A model generated the notes under the pieces. It saw only the letters and a list, made by a program, of their open reading frames with translations. It did not search any database and was not told the origin of the DNA. A stretch of DNA of 64,000 nt from Dellaglioa algida DSM 15638 (lineage in GTDB: Bacteria; Bacillota; Bacilli; Lactobacillales; Lactobacillaceae), in contig NZ_AZDI01000007.1 in assembly GCF_001434695.1 (NCBI RefSeq), forward strand, positions 1 through 64,000, read 5' to 3'. The translations under genes and the position numbers were made by a program. Of this stretch, positions 56,715 through 64,000 are shown piece after piece (the stretch's first letter is position 1; each line of letters begins with the position of its first letter).

Positions 56715-58034
56715 ATGAACAACGATCACTTAAAACGAGATATTGGCTTTTTTGCCGCGTTATCAACTGTCATGGGGACAGTAATTGGCGGGGGCGTCTT
56801 TTTCAAAGTCTCAAGTGTCACACAACAAACTCAATCCGCTAACCTAACCCTATTTGTTTGGTTACTTGGTGGCTTTTTAACCATTTGTGCTGGACTAACC
56901 GCCGCAGAACTTGCGGCCGCAATTCCAGAAACAGGTGGCGCAATTAAATATATCGAATATACTTATGGCCGCTTTCCGGCATTTCTACTCGGTTGGGCTC
57001 AAATCATCATCTACTATCCCGCAAATATTGCGGCACTTTCGATTATTTTCGGGACACAATTCATTAACCTGTTTCACCTTAATGCTAATTTGACTATTCC
57101 AATCGCTTTAGTGAGTGGCATTAGTATTACCTTAATTAATTTTTTAGGCGCAAAAGTTGGTGGCGCATTTCAGTCAATTTCATTAATTTTAAAATTACTA
57201 CCTATTATCGTGATTGTTATCTGGGGACTTTTTACGCCAGCGCATGTTTCATTTAGCTTAATCCCCTTAACATCTGGCGCACACAACTCCTTCTTCACTG
57301 CTTTGAGTGGTGGCCTACTTGCGACTATGTTCGCTTACGATGGTTGGATTGGTGTCGGAAATATTGCTGGCGAAATGCATCATCCAGAACGTGATTTACC
57401 AAAGGCTATCATTTTTGGCCTATTCTCAATTACGATTATCTATACGTTAATTAACTTTGTTTTTCTTAAAGCATTGCCCATTTCGGAACTGGCCGGCAAT
57501 TTAAATGCCGCTTCAGACGCTTCGTTGCAATTATTTGGCCGATTTGGTGGTAAATTTGTTACCATCGGTATTTTAATCTCGGTTTATGGCGCAATTAATG
57601 GCTATACCTTGACTGGCATGCGCGTTCCCTACGCGATGGCATTAGAAAACCAACTTCCCTTTAGTAATTGGTTAAAACGTCTCTCTCCTCACACAAAAGT
57701 TCCTTATATTGCTGGCTTCTTACAAATTGGTATTGCCATTATCATGATGTTTTTGGGTAGTTTTGATTTGTTAACAGATATGTTGATTTTTGTTATCTGG
57801 ATTTTTAACGTGCTCGTTTTTATTGCCGTTTTCATTTTAAGAAAACGAGAACCCGCTCTAAAAAGACCTTATAAGGTACCGTTATACCCAGTAATTCCCA
57901 TAATTGCGATTATGGGGGGCCTCTTCATCCTTGGCGCAACTTTACTAACGCAGACAGGCCTGGCTTTGATTGGTCTATTAATGACTGGGATTGGTATTCC
58001 TGTTTACTTTATCCATCGTAAAATACAATCATAA
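56715..58034 (+). CDS. APC family amino acid permease (SteT-like), 439 aa
   Basis: Twelve-helix amino acid transporter or exchanger. First helix GFFAALSTVMGTVIGGGVFF near 11-30, GGFLTICAGLTAAELAAAIPETGG near 52-75, DGWIGVGNIAGEMHHPERDLPKAI near 212-235. These features are typical of LAT/SteT-type exchangers (serine/threonine or similar), but substrate cannot be assigned. Monocistronic. Confidence 0.87.
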   Translation: MNNDHLKRDIGFFAALSTVMGTVIGGGVFFKVSSVTQQTQSANLTLFVWLLGGFLTICAGLTAAELAAAIPETGGAIKYIEYTYGRFPAFLLGWAQIIIYYPANIAALSIIFGTQFINLFHLNANLTIPIALVSGISITLINFLGAKVGGAFQSISLILKLLPIIVIVIWGLFTPAHVSFSLIPLTSGAHNSFFTALSGGLLATMFAYDGWIGVGNIAGEMHHPERDLPKAIIFGLFSITIIYTLINFVFLKALPISELAGNLNAASDASLQLFGRFGGKFVTIGILISVYGAINGYTLTGMRVPYAMALENQLPFSNWLKRLSPHTKVPYIAGFLQIGIAIIMMFLGSFDLLTDMLIFVIWIFNVLVFIAVFILRKREPALKRPYKVPLYPVIPIIAIMGGLFILGATLLTQTGLALIGLLMTGIGIPVYFIHRKIQS

Positions 58035-58036
58035 TT

Positions 58037-58092
58037 AAAAAAGCATTCAACTTTTAACGCCCGAAATGGCCATGAAAGTTGAATGCTTTTAT
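58037..58092. terminator. Bidirectional terminator, permease / msrB
   Basis: AAAAGCATTCAACTTT pairs with AAAGTTGAATGCTTTT across about 20 bases, between convergent genes. Confidence 0.87.
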
Positions 58093-58094
58093 TT

Positions 58095-58532
58095 TTATAA
58101 AACGTTTAAGTAATCTTTATAACCAGCCGCTGCCATTTCCTTTTCAGCAATGAATTTTAATGAGGCGGAATTGATACAATAACGTAATCCACCTTGATCT
58201 TGAGGTCCATCAGGGAAAACATGACCTAAATGTGAGTTGGCTTCGCCACTTCTCACTTCCACTCGTTGATGACCTGGAAGACTATTATCCGCTAGTTCGG
58301 CAATCTTAGAACCCGGAATAGGCTTAGAAAATGATGGCCAGCCACACCCAGCATCATATTTTTCTGCTGAACTAAAGAGTGCTTCACCGCTAACAATATC
58401 AACATAGATACCTTTTTTATAAAAGTCATCGTACTTACCCGTGAATGGCGCTTCTGTCGCAGCATGTTGCGTTACTTCAAATTCTTGTTTCGATAAGCGT
58501 TCGCGTAACTCTTTTTCAGTTTCTTTTGTCAT
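58095..58532 (-). CDS. msrB: Peptide-methionine (R)-S-oxide reductase, 145 aa
   Basis: Repairs the R form of oxidised methionine. [15 protein letters not shown] near 41-55, [13 protein letters not shown] near 60-72, [21 protein letters not shown] near 88-108, and the catalytic Cys in [10 protein letters not shown] near 115-124. The usual CxxC zinc pairs are absent, as in many lactobacilli forms. Start at ATG 58532 with AGGAGGG upstream; the frame stays open to 58622, across a terminator, and is not used. Confidence 0.94.
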   Translation of the reverse strand: MTKETEKELRERLSKQEFEVTQHAATEAPFTGKYDDFYKKGIYVDIVSGEALFSSAEKYDAGCGWPSFSKPIPGSKIAELADNSLPGHQRVEVRSGEANSHLGHVFPDGPQDQGGLRYCINSASLKFIAEKEMAAAGYKDYLNVL

Positions 58533-58605
58533 GATGAACCCTCCTATTTGTTTTGAGATATCTTTAGAATACTCTTTTTTATGGCGAACACAATTTGTTT
58601 GTTTA

Positions 58606-58647
58606 CAAAAAAAGGCAGCCAAAAGAAAATCCTTTTAGCTGCCTTTA
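58606..58647 (-). terminator. Terminator after 110-aa membrane protein gene
   Basis: AAAGGCAGCTAAAAG pairs with CTTTTGGCTGCCTTT apart from one mismatch; T run on minus. Confidence 0.83.
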
Positions 58648-58650
58648 AAT

Positions 58651-58983
58651 TTAAATTATGATACCCAGTAAACAGACAAAATTGAAAACTGCTGTAAGTC
58701 CTGGTCCAATTGTTTTAAATCGATTTTTGACTAGGAACCCTATCACTGTATCAATTGCTTGAATAATAATCATCAAAGTAGAAATTACGATTAAATAACT
58801 ATTGGAATGATAAAAGAATGGAACAATACTAGCAACTGCTAACGGTAGACTTCTTGAGATAGCATACATTGCGTTTATTTGTCCTGATTTTTCAGAGGTT
58901 TTCAGCAAAGCTTCAATCGAAAATCCTAAACTCACGCTAGCGCTAATCGCCGTAACAATTGCACAAACATAATAAAAATTCAT
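58651..58983 (-). CDS. Small membrane protein of unknown function, 110 aa
   Basis: I do not recognise the family. Four hydrophobic segments at about residues 3-24, 41-58, 63-85 and 92-110, with short charged loops (LLKTSEKSGQ, VKNRFKTIGPG). It starts nine bases after the rlmD stop, so the two are co-transcribed. Confidence 0.65.
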   Translation of the reverse strand: MNFYYVCAIVTAISASVSLGFSIEALLKTSEKSGQINAMYAISRSLPLAVASIVPFFYHSNSYLIVISTLMIIIQAIDTVIGFLVKNRFKTIGPGLTAVFNFVCLLGIII

Positions 58984-58992
58984 CAGTTAATC

Positions 58993-60357
58993 CTATTTTT
59001 CTAGAATTGTAACTGTTTCAATATGTGTTGTTTGTGGGAATTGATCAACTGGTAAGATTGGTTTTGTTACTTTATAACCATCTGCCATAAATCCTTCAAT
59101 ATCACGAACTAATGTTGATGGGTTACAACTAATGTAGACAACCTTCTTGGGTTGCATTTTAAGCGTACTTTCGATAAATGCTGGTTCTAACCCTTTACGA
59201 GGAGGATCGACAACTAAGACGTCGGGTCTTAAGTTAGCATGACTCCAGTTTTCCATCCAGTTTTCTGCCATCCCTGTTTCGAAACGAACATTATCAATGT
59301 CATTAATTTTAGCATTTTCTTTTGCATCTTTAACGGCTTCTGAAACTAATTCTACACCGTAAATTTGACGTGCATGTTTTGCCATTGATAATGAAATTGT
59401 ACCGATACCACTATAAGCATCAATTACTGTTTCGTTACCTGTTAAACCGGCACGTTCAAAGGCTGCAGCATATAATTTTTCCGTTTGAACGGGATTAATT
59501 TGGTAGAAAGAATGTGGAGAAATTCTAAATGTTAAGCCGTTCAATTGGTCTTCAATGTAACCGGGGCCAAAGAGAACTTTGTTTTCGCGACCTAAGATTA
59601 CATTTGTTTTTTCAGAGTTTGTATTTTGAACAATTGTTGTGACGTCTGGCAATGCTTCACGAATTGCAGCCGTAATTTCTGTAAACATTGGTAATTTCTT
59701 AGAACGTGTCACCAAAACAACCATCATTTGTTTTGAGTAATGGCCACGACGAACCATAATATGACGGATAATCCCCTTATGTGCACGTTCATCATAAGCT
59801 TCCACATGGAAACGTTGCAAAACATCACGTACAGCAACAATAGCTTTATCGATTTCTTCATCTTGAATTAAGAAATCTTCAATTGCGATAAAATCATGAC
59901 TATTTTTCTTAAAGAATCCAGTCTTTAATTCACCGGCAATTTCGCGAACAGGTACTTGGGCTTTATTACGGTAGTGGAAAGGATCTTCCATACCAATAGC
60001 GTCAGATACTTCAATATCCAAATGCGCCTTTTTTAATAATTCTTGTACTTGCGCTTGCTTGAATTTCAATTGTGCTGGGTATGCCAAATGTTGTAATGGT
60101 GCAATCCCAGTTTGTGTGTATGCTGAGCCTTTTGTTTCAACACGATCTGGACTTTCATTACGGAAAGCTAATACTTTGGCGAAACCAAAGTTCTTGCTAA
60201 CTTTCATGACACGGATACTAACTTTTTCGCCTGGTAATGCATTTTCAATAAACAATGGGTAGCCGTCTACTTTGGCAACACCCATGCCTTGATAAGTTAA
60301 ATCGATAATTTCTGTGTCAAATTCTTGGTTCTTTATTACTGGAGGTAGTTTTTTCAT
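58993..60357 (-). CDS. rlmD: 23S rRNA (uracil-5-)-methyltransferase RlmD/RlmCD-like, 454 aa
   Basis: Methylates uridine in 23S rRNA using S-adenosylmethionine. N-terminal TRAM domain (about 13-72; YQGMGVAKVDGYPLFIENAL), SAM-binding VIDAYSGIGTISLSMA near 314-329, YGVELVSEAVKDAKENA, DVLVVDPPRKGLE near 383-395 and the catalytic Cys in YISCNPSTL near 409-417. No Fe-S Cys cluster was apparent, as in single Gram-positive RlmCD enzymes that may treat two sites. Downstream gene of an operon with dagK and gatCAB genes is possible, but a terminator intervenes. Confidence 0.92.
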   Translation of the reverse strand: MKKLPPVIKNQEFDTEIIDLTYQGMGVAKVDGYPLFIENALPGEKVSIRVMKVSKNFGFAKVLAFRNESPDRVETKGSAYTQTGIAPLQHLAYPAQLKFKQAQVQELLKKAHLDIEVSDAIGMEDPFHYRNKAQVPVREIAGELKTGFFKKNSHDFIAIEDFLIQDEEIDKAIVAVRDVLQRFHVEAYDERAHKGIIRHIMVRRGHYSKQMMVVLVTRSKKLPMFTEITAAIREALPDVTTIVQNTNSEKTNVILGRENKVLFGPGYIEDQLNGLTFRISPHSFYQINPVQTEKLYAAAFERAGLTGNETVIDAYSGIGTISLSMAKHARQIYGVELVSEAVKDAKENAKINDIDNVRFETGMAENWMENWSHANLRPDVLVVDPPRKGLEPAFIESTLKMQPKKVVYISCNPSTLVRDIEGFMADGYKVTKPILPVDQFPQTTHIETVTILEK

Positions 60358-60439
60358 TGTTGTCCTTTCGATGTTCCTGCGTATTTACTTTATTCAACCA
60401 TGTTTAACCCCTAAAAGTCAATAGGTACCAACTCTAGGA

Positions 60440-60479
60440 ATAAAACAGGATTGAGGCCTTTACCGAGCGCCCCAATCCT
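60440..60479 (-). terminator. Terminator after dagK
   Basis: AGGATTGGGGC pairs with the CCTCAATCCT arm, then GTTTTATT on the minus strand. Confidence 0.75.
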
Positions 60480-60500
60480 ACTTGATTTCTTATTTATCTC

Positions 60501-61532
60501 TTACTTACCGATTATACCATTGCCGTCAATATCTTCACCATTCATTTTTTCGACACCTTTTACAAAATGTTCTTCAGCAGCAATTTCAGCAGCTGTGCGT
60601 CCCGATGTAATTGACGTTTCAGGTAATGCATCCGTGTTCGCAAAAATCTCAATATGTTGCTTCAAATTTTTAAACGTCATTGGTGCATCCCCGCCGTACT
60701 CACCGTCAATGTTAATCATCATTTTATTGTTATTAACTGGCTTAGCAACTAATTTAGACGTTTTAATGTAGATTACACGTTTATCATTAATATGCTTACC
60801 GCCATTTAGCACAAGTGCCATTAAATGCAACATTTCGGCGATGTTACTTGCTTTAACGACAAGTAAGGTAAACTTACCGTCATCAAGTGAGGCGTCTGGT
60901 ACGATTTGTTCGAAGCCACCTACGGAGTTCGTTAATGCTAATAAAAACATTGACGCTTTTCCCTTAAACGATCCCCCATCATATTCGAGGTTCATTTCAA
61001 TTGGCTTCATTCTTGGCAACATTTCAGCGCCCTTGGCCAAGTAGGCAAGGTAACCAAAAAGCGATTTAAACTGTGAAGGAACATCATAAGTTAATTCCGT
61101 TAAGAGTCCACCACCGGCAATATTAATAAAATATTTTTCCCCAGCTTGTCCAACATCCATTTTAACCGTATTTCCTTTAGCAATAACTTTTGCCGCAGCA
61201 ACTGGATCATCCCTAGGTATTTTTAAGGCCCGAGCATAATCGTTAGTTGTTCCAGCAGGTATAACACCCAATTTTGGTCGGTGCTTAAGTCCGGCAATCC
61301 CATTAGCAACTTCGTTAATGGTTCCGTCACCACCGGCAGCAATGACTAGATCAAACCCTAATTGGGCAGCGCGTGTTGCTTCATCACGCGCTGAATGTTT
61401 TTTAGCCGTTGTGGCATAAGCACTTGTTTCGTATCCCGCATTTTCAATAATGTCTAGGATACTCACAAGATCACTTTTTAAAGCCTCACGACCAGATGTT
61501 GGATTATAAATAATTCTGGCTCTTTTTCTCAT
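60501..61532 (-). CDS. dagK: Diacylglycerol kinase (DagK/YegS family), 343 aa
   Basis: Soluble lipid kinase returning diacylglycerol to phosphatidic acid, needed where lipoteichoic acid synthesis releases diacylglycerol. RIIYNPTSGRE near 6-16, AAGGDGTINEVANGI near 65-79 (ATP-binding GGDGT), GVIPAGTTNDYARAL near 89-103, and a C-terminal beta-rich lipid domain (INIAGGG near 134). Start at ATG 61532 with GGAGG six bases upstream; an upstream in-frame start at 61547 overlaps the SD. It follows gatB by about 34 bp and probably shares its transcript. Confidence 0.93.
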   Translation of the reverse strand: MRKRARIIYNPTSGREALKSDLVSILDIIENAGYETSAYATTAKKHSARDEATRAAQLGFDLVIAAGGDGTINEVANGIAGLKHRPKLGVIPAGTTNDYARALKIPRDDPVAAAKVIAKGNTVKMDVGQAGEKYFINIAGGGLLTELTYDVPSQFKSLFGYLAYLAKGAEMLPRMKPIEMNLEYDGGSFKGKASMFLLALTNSVGGFEQIVPDASLDDGKFTLLVVKASNIAEMLHLMALVLNGGKHINDKRVIYIKTSKLVAKPVNNNKMMINIDGEYGGDAPMTFKNLKQHIEIFANTDALPETSITSGRTAAEIAAEEHFVKGVEKMNGEDIDGNGIIGK

Positions 61533-61566
61533 TCCGTTCCTCCACATGAATCTTATTTTAATAAGA

Positions 61567-62997
61567 TTATCTTAGCTTCAATGAGGCCATCAATAATTGA
61601 TTAACCACATTAGGATTTGCTTGTCCTTGTGTTTGCTTCATGATTTGTCCAATTAAGAATCCAACAGCGCGGTCTTTACCGTTTTTGAAATCTTCGATTG
61701 ATTGTTCATTATTATCCAAAATACCATCAATAATAGGTTGTAACTTGGCAGGATCAGAAAGTTGAACAAGTCCCTTAGACTCAACCCACGCTTTAGGTTC
61801 GCTCCCATTTTTAATAATTTCTTGGAAAACTTTTTTAGCAATCTTACTTGATATTGTTTCATCAGTAATTAAATTAATCATGCCAGCAAGGTTTGCTGGT
61901 GTTAATTTAGTATCTTGTAAGTTTAATTTATTCGTATTCATAAAGGCATTTACTTCGCCCATTAACCAGTTAGCAGCTAACTTAGGATCTGCCTTTAATT
62001 GAATTGTCTCTTCAAAGAAATCTGACATTTCTTTTGTTTGCGTTAAGACTTCAGCATCATATTCGGGTAAACCTAACTCGCTCGCATAACGCGCACGACG
62101 TTTATCAGGCATTTCTGGAATTGAGTCTTTAACTTCTTGAATCCAGTCATCGCTAATATGAATTGGTGGGATATCTGGTTCTGGGAAGTAACGATAATCG
62201 CTAGCCCCTTCTTTAACACGCATTAAAATAGTTGTTCCAGTTGGTGCGTCAAAACGACGTGTTTCTTGTTGTACAATACCACCAGACATCAAAACATTCA
62301 TTTGACGTTTTTCTTCAAATTCAAGTCCTTTACGAACATTTTCAAATGAGTTTAAATTCTTCATTTCAGTTTTTGTCCCATAACCTGGTTGACCAATTGG
62401 ATTGATTGAGATATTAACATCAATTCGCATTGACCCTTCTTCCATCTTCACATCTGAAACACCAGTAAATTGAATAACTTGGCGTAACTTTTCAAGATAA
62501 GTGTAAGCTTCTTCAGGTGTTTTAATATCAGGACGCGACACAATTTCAATTAAAGGTGTCCCTTGACGGTTTAAATCGACATAAGAATAGCCGTTAGGAT
62601 TATGCGTATTTTTACCCGCATCTTCTTCAACGTGCATTTCTTCAATCCCAATTTTTTTCGTTTCGCCATCAACTTCTATTTCTAAGAAACCATTACGACC
62701 AATTGGTTCTTCAGATTGCGTAATTTGGTAGGCCTTTGGATTATCAGGGTAAAAATAGTTCTTACGATCAAAATGATTATCTTTTGTGATTTCACAATTT
62801 AATGCTAATGCGGCACGCATACCATATTCAATTGCGCCTTTATTTGCTGTTGGTAAAACACCGGGATAACCCCAGTCAATAACATTGGTATTCGTATTAG
62901 GTTCTGCCCCGAAATCAACCTTTGAAGGCGAGAATGCTTTGGATTTAGTTTTCATTTCAACATGAACTTCAAGTCCAATTGTTGTTTCAAAATTCAT
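61567..62997 (-). CDS. gatB: Aspartyl/glutamyl-tRNA amidotransferase subunit B, 476 aa
   Basis: Subunit of GatCAB, which converts Glu-tRNA(Gln) (and Asp-tRNA(Asn)) to the amidated form. [20 protein letters not shown] at the N-terminus, [18 protein letters not shown] near 83-100, [13 protein letters not shown] near 201-213, [12 protein letters not shown] near 279-290, then the helical tail domain. The start overlaps the gatA stop (TAATG). Length normal. Confidence 0.96.
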   Translation of the reverse strand: MNFETTIGLEVHVEMKTKSKAFSPSKVDFGAEPNTNTNVIDWGYPGVLPTANKGAIEYGMRAALALNCEITKDNHFDRKNYFYPDNPKAYQITQSEEPIGRNGFLEIEVDGETKKIGIEEMHVEEDAGKNTHNPNGYSYVDLNRQGTPLIEIVSRPDIKTPEEAYTYLEKLRQVIQFTGVSDVKMEEGSMRIDVNISINPIGQPGYGTKTEMKNLNSFENVRKGLEFEEKRQMNVLMSGGIVQQETRRFDAPTGTTILMRVKEGASDYRYFPEPDIPPIHISDDWIQEVKDSIPEMPDKRRARYASELGLPEYDAEVLTQTKEMSDFFEETIQLKADPKLAANWLMGEVNAFMNTNKLNLQDTKLTPANLAGMINLITDETISSKIAKKVFQEIIKNGSEPKAWVESKGLVQLSDPAKLQPIIDGILDNNEQSIEDFKNGKDRAVGFLIGQIMKQTQGQANPNVVNQLLMASLKLR

Positions 62998-64000
62998 TAG
63001 TTTTGGCCTCCTAACGTAGGAACTTCTTTGTGAAAATCAGTTGCTTGTTCAAACGCGTATCCAGCACGGTACATTGTTGCTTCATCGAATGATTTCGCAA
63101 TTAATTGCAACCCAACTGGAAGCCCTTTTGAGAATCCAGCAGGCACTGACATACCTGGCAACCCAGCTAAATTAACTGGGATTGTTAAGATATCATTCAT
63201 GTACATCGTAATAGGATCTTCAATTTTGTCACCAATATTAAAGGCCGTATTTGGTGCCGTTGGGCCAATAATTAAATCGTAATCATTGAATACGTTACGG
63301 AAATCATTGCAGATTAATGTTCGAACTTGAGCCGCTTTCTTAAAGAACACATCGTAAGTCCCAGCAGATAATGAGAATGTTCCTAACATAATTCGACGCT
63401 TAACTTCATCGCCAAATCCTTCAGAGCGAGAACGAACATAAACATCTTCCAAGCTCTTAACATCTTGTGCACGGAAACCATAACGAATTCCATCAAAACG
63501 TTGTAAGTTAGAAGATGCTTCAGAAGAAGCTAAAATATAGTATACGGGTACACCATATTTACTATTAGGTAAGCTCACTTCATCAACTGTTGCACCAAGT
63601 TCTTCAAATGTCTTAACGGCTTTTTGAATTGCTTCTTTAACGTCCGCATCGACACCTTCACCCAGATATTCTTTAGGTAAAGCAATCTTCATCCCTTTAA
63701 TATCACCAGTCAAACCGGCAGTAAAGTCAGGAACGGCTTGTGCTGAACTAGTAGAGTCATGACTATCATTACCACTAATTGCGTTTAAAACAGCAGCGTT
63801 ATCTTTAACACCACGCGTAAATGGACCAATTTGGTCTAAACTTGAAGCAAATGCGATTAATCCATAACGAGATACACGACCATAAGTTGGTTTTGTCCCG
63901 ACAACGCCGTTGAATGAAGCGGGTTGACGAATTGAACCACCAGTATCTGACCCTAATGCGGCAACAACTTCTCCTGCGGCAACAGCAGCAGCAGAACCAC
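62997..64000 (-). CDS. gatA: Aspartyl/glutamyl-tRNA amidotransferase subunit A, 5' end outside window
   Basis: Glutaminase/amidase subunit of GatCAB. The frame stays open to the window edge, so about 333 C-terminal residues of roughly 490 are visible. The amidase signature is near the edge: [20 protein letters not shown], then [14 protein letters not shown] with the cis-Ser and catalytic Ser of the Ser-Ser-Lys triad; the Lys lies beyond the edge. The C-terminal half has [12 protein letters not shown] and [17 protein letters not shown]. An internal ATG at 63713 is not the start. Overlaps gatB by TAATG. Confidence 0.96.
   Translation of the reverse strand, partial: GSAAAVAAGEVVAALGSDTGGSIRQPASFNGVVGTKPTYGRVSRYGLIAFASSLDQIGPFTRGVKDNAAVLNAISGNDSHDSTSSAQAVPDFTAGLTGDIKGMKIALPKEYLGEGVDADVKEAIQKAVKTFEELGATVDEVSLPNSKYGVPVYYILASSEASSNLQRFDGIRYGFRAQDVKSLEDVYVRSRSEGFGDEVKRRIMLGTFSLSAGTYDVFFKKAAQVRTLICNDFRNVFNDYDLIIGPTAPNTAFNIGDKIEDPITMYMNDILTIPVNLAGLPGMSVPAGFSKGLPVGLQLIAKSFDEATMYRAGYAFEQATDFHKEVPTLGGQN

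Noticed and set aside
58533-58622. Thirty-residue N-terminal extension of MsrB with two Cys
   Set aside because: It spans a terminator and lacks an SD; AGGAGGG serves ATG 58532.

Overview
The window looks like the chromosome of a low-GC lactic acid bacterium of the Lactobacillaceae. The best guess is a Latilactobacillus (sakei/curvatus-type): there is a ComX/SigH-type competence sigma factor, PepS, GatA-GatB, LicT/BglP beta-glucoside genes, frequent TTG starts and a rhamnose-type exopolysaccharide locus. The genus is an inference from gene families, not from a marker gene. I saw no insertion sequence, phage gene, CRISPR array or rRNA.

Layout. 1-3 kb: a truncated glucosaminidase, a ComK-like gene divergent from the competence sigma factor sigH, and a DUF1659/DUF2922 pair. 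3-5.3 kb: an APC permease and a sugar isomerase-like TIM barrel, meeting at a shared terminator. 5.3-21.9 kb, minus strand: a Wzx/Wzy-type exopolysaccharide operon reading LCP ligase, Wzd, Wze, epimerase, priming transferase, CgeB-like transferase, epimerase, two GT2, Wzy, GT2, Wzx, rfbA, rfbC, rfbB, acyltransferase, rfbD. 22-35.5 kb: galU, map, a YihY/BrkB protein, a flavodoxin, and an envelope-glycosylation set (GtrA, a GtrB/CsbB-like transferase, YfhO and three paralogous large membrane proteins). 35.7-39.6 kb: a small membrane protein, udk, wecB and pepS. 39.6-42.5 kb: a candidate small RNA and a copper operon (two cupredoxin-like proteins and a P1B ATPase) behind a promoter with CopY boxes. 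42.5-44.4 kb: the niacin pair niaP and niaR. 44.5 kb: tRNA-Arg(CCU). 44.6-46.3 kb: a TetR regulator divergent from an aldehyde/ketone reductase. 46.4-53.5 kb: a beta-glucoside region with cre sites and two LicT-type antiterminator/terminator elements. 53.6-64 kb: housekeeping genes (DEAD-box helicase, Gfo/Idh oxidoreductase, DUF4828, APC permease, msrB, rlmD, dagK, gatB, gatA), with gatA cut by the window end.

How they work together. galU, wecB and rfbABCD can supply UDP-glucose, ManNAc/GlcNAc precursors and dTDP-rhamnose to the exopolysaccharide and wall-glycosylation genes. The left end may be a competence control locus. Several regulatory circuits can be read directly from DNA: CopY boxes on the copper promoter, a palindrome on the niaP promoter, a TetR-type palindrome, and cre plus antiterminator elements on the beta-glucoside genes.

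Most worth a second look: the ComK-like gene next to sigH and the structured sigH leader; the triplicated GT-C-like membrane protein; the HMA-less copper ATPase with two cupredoxins; an orphan structured transcript candidate near 39.65-39.76 kb; and a possible gene remnant in the exopolysaccharide operon.
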